Assembly: GCA_016858145.1 (NCBI GenBank)
Contig: JAEHOE010000079.1
Span: 124,001-188,000, forward strand
DNA: 64,000 nucleotides
Source of the DNA: Edaphochlamys debaryana
Taxonomy: Eukaryota > Chlorophyta > Chlorophyceae > Chlamydomonadales
Reading direction: 5' to 3'
Shown here: piece after piece, positions 12,170-24,340 of the stretch
Numbering within the stretch: position 1 is the first letter of the stretch
Layout: the number at the start of each line of letters is the position of its first letter
Program-made: the position numbers and the translations under genes
The notes under the pieces: model-generated
What the model saw: the letters and a program-made list of their open reading frames with translations, nothing else
Told to the model about the DNA's origin: nothing
The model's database searches: none

Positions 12170-12720
12170 CCTCAGTGGCCGCAGTGCGGCGGCGGGGCCG
12201 AGTGCGGGAAGCGTCAGGGCCGCAGTGCGGCGGCGGGGCGCAGCTGCGTTCTGCGTTCTGCGGGTGCGCTTGGCAATCAAGAGCGCGCGAGGTGGCGCCG
12301 ACGCCCTTACCGCGGCCGTAGTGCGGCGGCGGGGCCGAGTGCGGTGGCGGAGTCGAGCGCGGCGGCGGGGCATCTGGGGGGACTCTTGCGCACGGGTACG
12401 GCCAGAGGGAGTTGGGGTTTGCTGGTGGGGCCTGGAGGAAATCCTGTATGTATAGCATTGATGATTGAATGCATGGGCCAGTCGATCAAGGGGAAGCGCA
12501 CTGCCGTTACGGAGGGCCGGGGCCGAGGGCGGCGGCGGAGCCGTGTGCGGCGGCGGGGCATTTTGGGGGGACTCTTGCGCACGGGTACATAAAAGCTGTT
12601 GATTGGGGCTTGGAAGACATCCTGTATATATATATCGAATGCTGCATGGGCCAGTCGAGGCAGGGGGAAGTTCACTCACTAGGGAGTGCAAGGAAGCAAG
12701 TGAGGGGCACAAGTGGTTGA
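12170..12720 (+). repeat. Imperfect tandem repeats downstream of the U-box gene
   Basis: Two diverged copies of a unit of about 190 bases, starting near 12361 and 12549. Both contain GGGGGGACTCTTGCGCACGG, then a CATCCTGTAT/AATCCTGTAT segment, then GCATGGGCCAGTCGA. The stretch before them (12175-12370) is a degenerate array of GTGCGGCGGCGGGG units. It may be the 3' UTR of the upstream gene or a spacer repeat. Confidence 0.7.
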
Positions 12721-14606
12721 CGGACCAGCACAAGGGTGGGCACGGAAAAGCGTTGGCCGGGACCAGGCATTAGACGAAGGTTACAGTTGGGCGTGCTGCG
12801 CGTGCATGCACCTGGTCACACCACCTTCCGACTTCCCAACCAGTATCAACCCGCTCAAGTTCTGCTGTCCTCACATGCCACTATGGAGCATGCAACTATC
12901 TATCTAAGACGTACGCCCCCGGCGCAGACGGGATAATTGGTAGTTCCTCACATGGTCAAGGTGAGCTGGACCCAGCGTAGATCTATAGCACGCCCCTTTT
13001 GGCGCAGCGAGTGCCGCCATTAATACAGCCATATATCAATCTGAGGGCGCGACGTCCACAATCAGCCTCACCTGCAACACCGTGGTCGCAGGAGCCTTCG
13101 CATCCCCCCGAATTAAGCAGGACCATTCGCCTCCCTGTTGCAGGTCAATCACCACCCCTGCGTGCACTCCGTGCAGCCCCGTCTCCTCGCCATTGCACTG
13201 GTGCGTCAGGTTCGGCAGGCCCCCAACCTCCGTCCACCACCAACGAAGCCCCCTGTCACGTGCACTCTGCGTCCATCTCCCCAAATTCGTCCTCAGCAAA
13301 TAGTCTACAGGATTTCAAGCCTGGGAAAGCCTTCCCCCTTTGGCCGACAGCACCCCTACAACGACGCGCGTAAGGACCTCATGTCATGTGTCTTGCGTCC
13401 ATATCAAACCCCTAAACACCGACCGTTGCACGTCAGGACCCCACCAGCACTTGGTAAACACGTCTCCCGAGCGGGACCCGGACTGAGTCAGAAGAACAAA
13501 GTTGTTCAGTACACGACGCAAGCAGAAGTCCCAAAGTTACCTGATAGCCCAGGCTCGAAAGTACCAGCCGATTCACCGGAGTGCCGGCGCTGATGCCACC
13601 CCCACCCCCACCAGAAGAAAGGGAGAATGAGGGTCCGCCCCGCTGATAACTATTACAACGTAGTGAGTAAGGCTATCATGATGACCACACTCGTGGCACT
13701 TGGCCGCGGTGAACAATAAGCGCTCGTTCAACGGGTCAGAGCGCAGATGAAGTGAGGAAATCGAGTGAGAGCTAACAACACGTAGTACGGCACACATGCC
13801 ATTGCGATGCGTGCTGCAGCCTCACGTGCACATGCATGCTAACGATGCCACGGGCTTTAAGCAATGATGGTCTCGGCGTCACGGCATGTGCGCCCGAGTG
13901 CCCGATACCTTATGATGCCCACGTGCTAAACATAGGATGAACCGTTGGGTAGCCGCAACACGTGGCGACCGGAGGGTACGCCTTATGCTCAAAAGGCAAC
14001 GCTCGGGGACCGGGACCCTAGCGCGCAGTCAACACGCCTTCTCAAAGGATATGGAGGCGGGCCTCCGGGGGCCTGCCCGGGCCCAGCCTCATGCACGCAT
14101 ACAACCACACAGTCACTTACGGTACTTGGAGGCACAGCATGCAGCGACACCCCTTCAGAAGCGCGGGTGAGTCACATATGAAACGCGAACGATGCACGCA
14201 CATGCACACTGGCTCCGTGCGTGTTCGCGTAGCAATCTTGGTCCAGCAATGAAAGGCTCCATCTAAGCGTGTTCAGGTAGCCCGTGAAATCAAGCACACT
14301 TCAACACCTTCAACACTTGGATGAGCCATTCTCAGTACCCCTCTGGCTTGGGTTGATGCCGGCGCGGCATCACGGCACCGCCAGTCGTACACATGTCCCC
14401 AATCAATGCATCCCATGCGGGTCGCTGCATGCGTGCGCCGGCGCTGCTGTTTCAACAGGCACGCTCTGGCAAGACGGCACGGCGCCACTACTGCTGCAGA
14501 GCAGTGCGCAAGCCGAAGCAGTCGCAGTGACTGCAGCACACACTGTTAGCTTCCACCCTGTGGGCGGCTTTGGCGCCCGCAGCCCAGCCGCCACATCAGC
14601 AGCTGG
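12721..14606. other. Intergenic stretch with no supported gene
   Basis: Base composition is less GC-biased than in the flanking genes, and open frames are short and lack splice-consistent extensions. It lies between two convergent genes, so it probably holds their 3' UTRs and terminators. I see no tRNA-like or known repeat structure. Confidence 0.5.
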
Positions 14607-17600
14607 CTATCTGGCGGCGACGGGTGTCGCCGGTTCGGATTCGACGGGGTCCGCGGGCAGTGCGCCCTCCATCTGCAGGCCCTGTCGGCGGCGGTCAGGG
14701 CAGTACAGTACGGCAGGTGAGAGCAGTACGGCGAATCGACAGAAGCCCGGGCTAGCCTATCGGGCCCTGCCTAAACCTCTCCGCCGTGCGTGTCAGCGCC
14801 TGCCCGCGGTTTCACGACACTGCCAGAATGCTGTTGTCACGACCTGTGCATTACCGGTACCTCGGGATGTGTCGGAGCTGAAGTTCCTACAGCTGCGCTG
14901 CCCACCTGCTTGGCCAGGAGCAGCAGCTTCACGGCCTCGGCGGCGGCACGCATGTGTGTGTGTTTTGCCCCATCCCCACCCCCCTTCCCCCCGCCCCAGC
15001 TCCCCGGCCCCCCACCTGCTTGGCCAGGAGCAGCAGCTTCACGACCTCGGCGGCGGCGGGGCGGCGGGCGGGCACCGGGTCCCAGCAGGAGGCGATGAGG
15101 CGGATGAGGCGCGGGGGCCAGCGGGAGCGGCAGCCGCCGGGCGCGTCGGGCGGCGGCGGCAGCGGCAGGCGGTTGTTAAGGAGCGTAACCTGCGGGGAGG
15201 GGGCCCGTGTCGAGAGGCATTGCAGTTGATTACAGACATGTCAAGCATGGGGTAACTGAGACGTGTCCTTCCCTACGGTGCTGAGTGGTACGGCAGCGTA
15301 TGATGAGGTTGGGGTATGTACCGGGAGGTGTGCGAGAGGCACGCGTGTGAGCAGTCCGAAGGCCAGCGCCGGGCCCACCTGAGTGGCGATGGGCACGGTG
15401 CCGAGCCCCGCCCAGGGCGGCGTGCCAGCCAGCATCTCCCACAGCAGCACTCCAAAAGAGTACATGTCCTGATCGTCGGGCGTAAATAGGCAAAACGAGG
15501 GATCGTGAGCGCAGAAACCACGCCTGGAGGGCGCCCTTGCTTTGGAGCACGTGGCAACCCAGTCCGTACCCATACGAAGGCCCAGGGACCACGCCTCCGT
15601 GCACCTCAATACCGGTACTCTCTTTGCACCGAGAACCTCCACCAGACGGTCTGCCGGCGTGGTTTGCGGGTTACAAGACTCACCGCATCGTGTGTGATGA
15701 TGCTGTTCTCCACGTTGTAGCATTCCTGCGGGGGAGCCAGACGGACCGGCGGCCTCTCAGCAGTGCAGAGGGCATAGAGCTGCCACAGCACTGTACGGTG
15801 TGCACGTGCTTTGGTACGGCATGGCAACTACATGGGGGCGCCTGCTGCGCCTTTGGGAGTGACTCACCGGCGCGACATAGGCCGGCTGTGGGCGGGTCGG
15901 CGGGCGGACGGCAGGGAGGGCCGTGTAGAGGGGGCGTAAAGAGGTCAGTTGAGTTCCTGGGGACTGCCCATACACCCACAACACTCCTACTGCTCCAAGC
16001 AGGCAGCCCTAGCCCCGTAGTGCGGACAGGAATCTGTGCAAGTGTGTCCCACTCCGCTCCCCTCCCACGTACTGTGCCGGCCTCGGGGTGCAGCGTGAAG
16101 CACACGCTCTCCTGAATCCGGCTGAGCCCGAAGTCCTGCACAAGCACGAGGGCCGAGGGGGCGCAAGATGAAACAAGTGCACACACGATGCTTGGCAGGC
16201 CAGGCTGGGCCAGGCTAGGGAGCCGCATGTATGGCAACTGTGCAGGGCACCCGGCGGGGGCACCCAGCAAGGGCACCCCAGCGACTTCCCATACGGAGAC
16301 CTGCTGACCAAAGCCCGCCGCGATAATCAAAGCCGCATGCTAACGGTCCTCATGAGGCTGGAGCTGGTTTGAAACTCACCGAGAGCTTCACCACAGGGCT
16401 GTCATCCCAAGGGCCCGTAATGAGGACGTTGCCCGGCTGCGGGGGTTCGGTGGGCAGGGGAGAGCGGTTGGGTCAGACATCGAGGGCGTCCGCTGGCGAG
16501 GAGGGTGCACACCATTGCTTGCGAGGCGTAAAAGCTTCTGCTAGCGCTCAGGGAGTTTCGGGGCCTGAAGAGAGTGCCGACGCCCCATATGGGGGAAGCC
16601 TGCCGTGCGTGCCGGCCCCCCGATCGCGCCCCGCCGCTCCCCCCGCTCTCCATATTCGCTCCCTCGCCACTCGGGCACTCCCAGATCGTCCCGAACAGGA
16701 TACTTGCCTTCAAATCGCGATGAATGATCTGGGGATGAAGGTACGAGAGTCCTTGGGCAACCTCCGTCGCGATGTGCAGCACCTGAGGGGAGGGGCGAGG
16801 CGAGGGCCGGGCAGGGGATGCAGTGGAACGGGCTCTGTCAACATGCTCACTCGCTCAGGACAAGAACACGTGTACAGCTTCAAAGGATTCCCCAGCCAGC
16901 CGCACTAGTGGTTGCAAGCATCGCCCAGCCCAGCCCAAGCGTTAGTTATTGTTTTGTTGTGATTCCTCACCAGGAAGAGGGGCAGCACGGTGGACCCCGG
17001 CGCGTCCTCCTTGACGCCAACCGCCTCGCCGTCCTCCCCACGTGACGCCCGCCGCCTGCCGTACAGCAGGTGGTTGAGCGACATCTCCATCTTCTCCATG
17101 ACTAAGAAGGGCCGCGGCGGCTCCAGCGATGCGGCCAGCAGCTTGACTGCGGTGGGTGGGCGGGTGGGGGGCCGGGCAACGACACACATTGATATCCCGG
17201 TACCGGAATAGCAGTCAGCACCCAAACCTGCAACGTCGACCAAGCCCACGGCCCCTTCCAAACGCGCGCACCGATGTTGGGGTGGTCACAGCAGGCGAGC
17301 ATCTCAAGCTCCTGGGGGTGGGGCAGAGGCGATGAGACTGCTAATGAGATTGCGAATGCGAGGACAAGGATCACAGGTCAGACGGCTAAATGTCCCAGCA
17401 TGTAGATAGGCAGCCCCAGGCTCCTCAACCCCAACCACGCATCAGGCTCGAGCCAGACCACCGGCGCCCAAGTGCGTTACCTTGTGTAGCGCGTGCGTGA
17501 CCTTGGGGTCACACAGCGCCGAGGAGGCGCCTGCGCCGCTGCCGCTGGCCTGGGCGGCCGCCTGAGCCAGGCCCGGCCCCACGATGATCTTGACGGCGCA

Positions 17601-20600
17601 TGGCTGGCCCCGGTACACCCCCTCGACCACCCGGCCGAACCCGCCCTTGCCCAGGACCTGCAAGGGAATGGGGCGCCCGGGAGAGAGGGGAGGCGGGAGG
17701 TGAGATTGCGTTCCCAAGCAGCGTTGTATTTGCATGGTGGGTACCGGTACCGGTAATCGTAACCTTGGAGCGCAGAGCGAAGGGAGCCAGCGCTAGGACC
17801 GGAGGCCGCCAACGAGAAAAGCAGCAGAGGAGCATGTGCGCCCCGGGCACCTCACCTTTGGTAGCAGCTGGACGACAGGGATGGGGGCGTTCGCGGCGCC
17901 GGAGGGGTCGGAGACGGGGACCACCGGCGCGCTTCCTTGCGGGGGAGTGCCGGGGTGCGGCGGCGTGGGCAGCGGCGCTAAGGAGCCCTTGGTTAGGTCC
18001 CCCACGCCCAGAAGCGACGACTGCTGACTGTTCTCCTCGGGAATCGATGAGCGGATTGCCAGGCTGTCGCTGCCGCGCGGGCGGTTGGCGATTATGGAGG
18101 AGTTTGTGGTGCGGAATGTGTTGGTGGTGCCGCCGCCGGTAATGGTGGTGGCGGCGGTGGCGGTGCTGGGTCGGACAGAGTCGGCATCGTCGTCAGGACC
18201 CACCAGCTGCGACCGTCGCAAAGAAGTAAGGCAAGAGGAAACGTGCGTGATCAGAGCGGCGGCTATTACCAAATGGCAGACACGACCGGGGTCAGTCCCA
18301 TGCGGCCCTATGCAAGGCGAGTCAGCGGCGGGCCGTGTTGCGCGAGTACGGAACTTGTACGACACGCACGCCGTACAACAAAGTCGCGTACCCTGACGGG
18401 GCCGAGCACTCCGAACTTGACGGGGGTCTGGCCGGAGTCCTCGGTGCTTGGGCCTGCGGGAGCATATTAAAAGGCACATTTACAGAAACATTTGAGTCAT
18501 TGCAGGAACGCATGTAGAAACCGTGCAAGCCAATGAAGCGCAAGAGCATCGGGATACAGCATAGATAAAGCCTTCCGCCCGGCCAAAACCGAGCAGAAGG
18601 TGCGCGCCTCAAGGCATATCCGCAACCCCAGGGGCCAATCGCACCGGCGCTGCTGGCTGCGGGCTTGGCAGGGGACTTTCCGGCCCCCCCGAGGCTCGTG
18701 AAGTCTCCGCCTTCCTTGGACACTAACGCGCCTTCCTCGGCTGCCTCCAAGCTCCTGTGGCGACGGCGGCAGGAGACAGGGTCGCCGACGGAAGGGAGTC
18801 AAGGGGGGGTTCAGGGCGGGGGACGTGAGGACGGAAGGCAACGCGCGGGGAACACCGGCAGGTATTCGCTATTCGGTCGCCTCCCGTCTTACGCCCTTCT
18901 CACGAAGTCTCATGCTGCTCCTCGCATGCCCGATTGCTATCACGCTTTACCCCGGGCCTCGACAACGGTATCCCTGCCCCACCGGTCGTGGTCGAGCGCA
19001 ACGCCCGTCTCGGGGCCCGGGCCACCGGCCGGGGCGGTGTACGCCTGCACCCTCCTGCGCCGCCACACGAACGCCGCCACCACGAGGGCGACGATCAGGA
19101 GTGCGGCCACGCCTGGGGGCGGGTCGCGGGGCGAGGGCACATCATCGTGGGTGGGCGGTCAAGGCGGGGTTGGAGGCGCGGGAGGGAGAGGAAGCCGGCT
19201 CGCCATTGCAGGAGGTTGCGCGCACCCGTCCGCCAACGGCAGAGAGAGAATAGCAGACGACGTGGCTACGTTTGCGTGCTTGCGTTGTGTGGCGGCTCAC
19301 CTCCCACAATGGACCCCACGAGGATGGCCGTCACGTTGGTAGAGTCGTCGTCGTCGTCGTCGCCGTCGCTGCTGGACTTGCTCTGACGGCCGTCCTCGCG
19401 CAACGACACGCACGGCTCCGGGCTGCCAGCGGGGGCCGCGGGAGATGCGCTCACGTTGGCGGGCGGCGGCGGCGCGCTGCCGTACCGGAGCCAGGCCTGC
19501 ACAGTCAAAGTGTGGGGACCAAGGGCGGTGGGCACTGTTGAGATTCCGGTTTCTATGGTCTTAAAGCGGGGTGCGTTCGCGGCGGGGTCTGGCCCCCTTG
19601 ATCTGCAGAGACCCGGCTGCTCTACGTCACGCCCTTGGCCAGTTGGCTTCCCCTTGTCCCATTGCGGCTGCTCTCAGGCATGCTTCGACCGGGACATGGG
19701 CGCAGCGCGCTTCGCCATCCCACCCCCCCTGCCCCCTTCCCCCTTTCCCTCGCTCGCTGCTCTGAACCCATGGGCCTTACAATCGGCCACCACCAAAGTC
19801 CTGCCTGGGTAGTACGCTTTCTTCCGCCCCTTGCCCCACAAATAAAAACTCCGTCCAGGGCTCACCGCGGTGAGGTTTCGAGTTACAAAGGTGGAGCAGC
19901 CCAGCAGCTGCAGCTCGTTGACGCAAGCCATGGGGACCACCCACCTAGGTAGTTGGGGGGGCAGGGGCAGGGGCGGGGACAGGGGCAAAAGGCAAGGACG
20001 GTCAGGGGCAAGAGGCAAGGGGCGGAGCGGGGGTGAAGGTCACGGGCAAGGGGCGGCAAGGGAAATAAGGCGACCCTGCATTCACAGTTACAACGCGGGG
20101 GAAGGGGCAAGGGGCGGCAACGGCCGCACCGGTACGGTAACGAGTACTGCCTCACTGGGCGTGCACATTGCGTCCCACACGCCTCAGCCGCAGGCACGCG
20201 AGCGGCCGCCCCACCGCCTTCCCCGACCGACAGACCTGCAGACGCTTAGCGTGTTCAAGACCTTCACGCGATAGTTCGCAGGAAGGGCAGCGCCTGCAAA
20301 GCAAGGGGGGGTTGCACGGGGACCCATCAGCGAAGGGGCCGCGCTGGCTGGGGCGGGGACACAAGCAACAGGCAATCCGCGGTGGGGCGCAAGCTGCTCG
20401 TGCTTGCCAACGGCCTCTGTGTGGTTCTGGTACTTCGCTCCGGTGCTTCCGGCCTCCGGCCCCAGCCAAGCCACGCCTGTACGGCAACGCACCGTCAGTG
20501 AGCCGTACGTTCGCGCCGTACAGCTCCATGTCGGACACGTTTATTCGCGAGTCCCAACAGCGGTTCCAGACGCTGGTGCGGACCAGGCTGGCCAGATAGA

Positions 20601-23009
20601 TGGGCAGTGGGTCTAGAATGGTGGAGCCCTGGAATGGAGGTTGGGGCGAGGAGCGGGGGAAACGGGCAGTTGGAGCTGAGCGGGCGGGAGTACATGGCCT
20701 CACCCGGGGTCGGCGGGGGTGGAGGCCAGAGAGGCTGCATTGCTGCGCTGCCGGCCCACGTGTGTGCCCATCTGGCGACCTGCGCTGGTGAACAGCTTCT
20801 GCCCCCACCCTGGCGCCCAGGCGTTTCTCGTACCCACCCCGCCCCTCCGCCCAGCCCCTCCGCCCTCCGCCCAGCCCCTCCGCCCTCCGCCCAGCCCCTC
20901 CGCCCTCCGCCCAGCCCCTCCGCCCTCCGCCCCTCCGGCCTCCGCCCTCCGCATCCCTCTGCCCCTCCACCCCGCCCCGCCCCTCAGCCCCGCGCAGGCG
21001 CACCTGGGGGTCTGCAGTGCAGTTGGCGGGCACCTCCACCTGCTGCAGGAACTGCTCCGTGCCCGGGGGCGGCCGCGTCTGCGCCTTGAGATCGGCGATG
21101 GAGAAAGCGGCGTTGGGGCACGTGTCTGCAAGGCACGTGGGTACGGCAGGGAGATTGCAAGATAATCGTCAGACCCCTCGCCCCTGGGCCCCCACCCTCC
21201 GTGCTGAAAAAGCTTCTTTATCTCCGCCTAACAAGGCCCCGCCCCGCCCGCTTGCCCACCATGCCTACAGGCACGGTCTTCCAGGGTCAGGACCCAAGCT
21301 CTGTACCACGCGTCACCGTTTGCCCTCACGAAGCCTCCCCCCTTTGCCCTCACGAGGCCTTCCCCCTTTGCCCTCACGAGGCATCCCGCCTTTGCCCTTA
21401 CGAGGGGTCCCCCCTTTGCCCCTGCTTCTCCGCCCCCACACCTCCTTCCTGCCCACCCACCTACGACCAGGTAAGAATCCTCGAGGATCAGGGCCGCGCC
21501 CACGGTGCCGTCAGCGCTTGATGCCAGGATGTCAAAGCCGGGAGCCCGTGCGAAGTTGAACTGTTGGGGCGGAGGGCCGGGGGACGGACCCGGGGCGGAG
21601 GTGTGGGCGGTCAGGGTCGTGGTGGCGATGCGGATGAGGGCGGACATGGGGGCGGACACGGTCGCGGCGATGCGGATGGGGGCATGCGGACATGCACGCG
21701 GTCGGATGCCAGGCAGCTGGCCCGTGTGTTGCATGAGATCTGGGAGAGGCGACTTGGGGTCCAGCTTTGCTCCTGCTTCGTTGTATACGCTCGTTCCTTT
21801 GGCCCAGTTGGGGAGCTCGGCCGCCCTATCCCGTGCTGGTACGAGAGGTATCCGTCTCCTCAGCCGAGTGCCCCCGTCCAGAGGCCAGGGCGCCCTGAAG
21901 GCCCCCCTAGCGCAGGTTTGCAGGGAACTGCTGCCTTGTCATAACTTCATCCATGGGATGAGGTTACGCGGGCGGGCACCGGCACCGGCACAACAAGGAT
22001 GGGTTTGTAAAAAGTACGGCACGGCTGTGCCCGACGTGGTGAGCTGCGAGCCCAGCCCACCCGGCAGGTTGGTATCAGTTCTATCCGCAAGAACGTTCTG
22101 ACGGATAGGACATTCAAAGCGTTGCCCGGGCGGAAAGATCCCCGTGCCTCCCACACGGTCTGGGTCCAGGACCAGCCCGGGAGACGGGGCCGTTGGGGAC
22201 TGCTGAGGGTTCAGTGAAAGACTGCGTGTCACAATGTGCTGGCCGCCAAACAGAGGGGTAAGCAGCTTTAGCTACGGGCGCAATGGGGTCTGGGCGGGGC
22301 AGGTGTTCGCGCCCCGGGGTCGGAGGCGTTCTGTCCGCCAACGAGCATTTGGCCCACTCCTCGCCGCTGATGGTAGCAACAATGAGGGCAGGTCTTTGCA
22401 TGTACGCTTCGACGCGGGTTAACCTGCAGTGAGCCCAGCGCCCCCCCTTCATGACAGGTTGACACCACCTGGGAAGACGGCTCACCTGACGCATTTTGTG
22501 AAGGTACAGGTGGCGGAAGCGGAGTACCACACCGTCTGCCATCACGACCTAAGATGGTGAGGGGGCGTAAAGCAAGATTGGGAGGCGCCGAAGCAGGGGC
22601 GGTGGCCAGTGGGGTGTGCCAAGGGTGTGCCTAAACACACGGAAGCAGCCACGGCACGGCCCGCAACGCGAGGACCGTCAAGCCGATATCCCTGCTCGTG
22701 AGACCCGCTTACCTTGTTCGTAGCCAGCGGGCTGTAGGCGTAGAGAAAAGGCCAGCTCTTCCCCAGCGCGTCGCTACCCGTCACGGTCAGATTGTTTCGC
22801 CGGGTGAACGGGACTCCGCCATTGTTTGGAAAGTCCCCGTCCGAGAGGCCAAGCATTGGCGCATAAACAAGGGCCACTGAGACCGAGTCGTCCAATATCG
22901 CAGCAGCAAGTTCACGCCCACTGAACACAGCTACCTCACGACCAGCAGCTATAGTTGCGCTTAGGCATATCAAGGCCGTAAACAGCCGCACGGGGCCGTA
23001 GGGTAACAT
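14607..23009 (-). CDS. Receptor-like TKL protein kinase with secreted ectodomain
   Basis: Type I membrane kinase read from the ATG at 23009 (a TTG four codons upstream is ignored). Residues 1-23 are a signal peptide (MLPYGPVRLFTALICLSATI). The ectodomain is spread over exons near 23009-22713, 22548-22486, 22230-21990 (weak), 21557-21470, 21117-21004, 20612-20505, 20308-20240, 19950-19870 and 19500-19300. It is rich in Asn-x-Thr/Ser and resembles the parallel beta-helix ectodomains of algal kinases. A TM helix follows (VAALLIVALVVAAFVWRRRR, about 19115-19060), then a Ser/Thr-rich juxtamembrane exon (18210-17860). Kinase motifs: GKGGFGRV and AVKII (exon 17657-17481), IIHRDLK joined to PGNVLI, DFGLSR, AYVAPECY, and DMYSFGVLLWEMLAGTPPW. 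The terminal exon is 14672-14607 (MEGALPADP, stop TAG). Catalytic residues are intact, so it should be active at the plasma membrane. The ligand is unknown. Confidence 0.75.
14901..15060 (-). repeat. Duplicated 3' end of a kinase exon with its splice donor
   Basis: A segment of about 48 bases encoding EVVKLLLLAKQ plus the CAG|GTGGG donor occurs at 15011-15059. It occurs again with one mismatch at 14901-14949, inside the next intron. Only the upstream copy (in transcription order) has the rest of the kinase exon attached. Confidence 0.8.
20864..20945 (+). repeat. Minisatellite, about 19-base unit CCGCCCAGCCCCTCCGCCCT
   Basis: At least four near-identical units in tandem within an intron of the receptor kinase gene. 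Neighbouring sequence to about 20990 is a decayed continuation. Confidence 0.85.
21308..21430 (+). repeat. Minisatellite, about 24-base unit with TTTGCCCTCACGAGGC
   Basis: Five imperfect tandem units, each TTTGCCCTYACGARG followed by a C-rich spacer, in an intron of the receptor kinase gene. Confidence 0.85.
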
Positions 23010-24340
23010 TGCCTCGGGCAATGCTCTCAGCGGGCGCTAAAAGTTGTGTGAGGCACAGAATATCATTACAAGCCGTCCATGAACTTAGATCGACGTTTTG
23101 TGATCCTCGCCGCGCGCTGTCCACTCTCGCCTTAGGACTGTGACCTCAATTCGCTCGCGTAGTGGATAAGCGGCGCGGCCGTGTTGTCGAGCACGCTGGC
23201 TAGTGCTTTCGGTATGAATGCAGTATGCTGTGACCACGTCCCTCTTTCAGAATCTGGCCGTTGGGGCCGGGTTGCGCACCATGCCGGTTTCGGTACTGCG
23301 CCGCTGCGGCGCCGCAGAGCCGCGAAACACAGAAATGCGGACGGTCTGGATGTCGCACAGCAGCATGCCCGTGTCATTGACAGCTCCAGGGCTCGGGCGG
23401 GGTCGCCGCAGTTCGAAGTACGTCGGGTTTCGGGAGCACGATCCTTCGACAGTCTGGCGCGGGCTGGGTCGGGGGCCCTCCGAGGGGAGCCCGCGCCAGC
23501 CCGCGCCAGACTGTCGAAGGGTCGTGCTCACGAAACCCGACGTACTTCGAACTGCGGCGACCCCGCCCGAGCCCTGGAGCTGGGCTCCCCTCCAAGGGCC
23601 CCCGACCCGCGTAGACTGCACGCGACGATTCCCCGAGCATCCGCCGCCGAGACTCTTTGTGTAGCCGTGCCTTGACACACCGATACTGGATTCGGCATTC
23701 CCTCATATGCGCGCAAGGGCGCTACTGCTGACAGCGCGCAGGCTGCTGCCCTTTACCAGGCGTCATCACCTGCTCAGCCCGCTCTCAGCCCAGTCCTTGC
23801 ACCGGTAGCTGCCGCACGCATCGCCAAGGCGCCAAGGACTGAGAGGCGGATATCGGGAAACCCGCCTGCCGCTTGTGACGTCTTCCGTTCCAGCCGGGGT
23901 ACCAAGGCACCAGTCCCCCCTCAGCCGTTGGGTTTGAGCCTGCCCCCCGCATCCCCGCCATGCTCCTCAGTTCAAACATTTATAACTTCAGTTGCTTGAC
24001 CTGCACACACACAAGGCCATCCCTGCGTGTCGCCCCAACGGCCATCTACTGGTTGCGGTAACAGGCCACCAGAGTCGTGACGCACCCACCCACCAACTGT
24101 GGTGCCCGCTCCCCACGCTGACAAGGCAGACGCCACGCCATGTCCCCACCCCAATCCCGGTGACCACTTATTGCCTAACCCGTTGCATTACCACTGGGGC
24201 GGGGCGGGGGGCGCCAGACCCGAATAGCTACCGGTACCCTTTGTCCCCACCGCGAACCAAGGGCCTGATCCCCTGCTGCCCCGGTCAATACCATGTCCCC
24301 ACGCCCTCTCTCGCGCGCCCTCATGACGGCCATTGCAATG
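23010..24340. other. Intergenic region containing a long hairpin; no supported gene
   Basis: Lies between the 5' end of the receptor kinase and the 3' end of the intronless TM gene, both on the minus strand. It should carry the kinase promoter and 5' UTR next to 23010. The long open frames at 23180-23720 occur on both strands because they read through an inverted repeat; I do not accept them as genes. Confidence 0.6.
23381..23582. repeat. Long inverted repeat (two arms of about 94 bases, short loop)
   Basis: The left arm (23381-23474) and the reverse complement of the right arm (23489-23582) agree except at about two positions. Both arms begin CAGCTCCAGGGCTCGGGCGG. The loop is only about 15 bases. 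Directly after the right arm, 23583-23612 is a further reverse-complement copy of the loop-proximal part, around 23459-23490. It would fold into a stable hairpin as RNA, or extrude as a cruciform. Candidate small-RNA precursor or MITE. Confidence 0.85.

Noticed and set aside
23181..23716. Long open frames on both strands around 23.2-23.7 kb
   Set aside because: They read through the inverted repeat and give near-identical peptides on both strands, so they reflect the palindrome and not protein coding.
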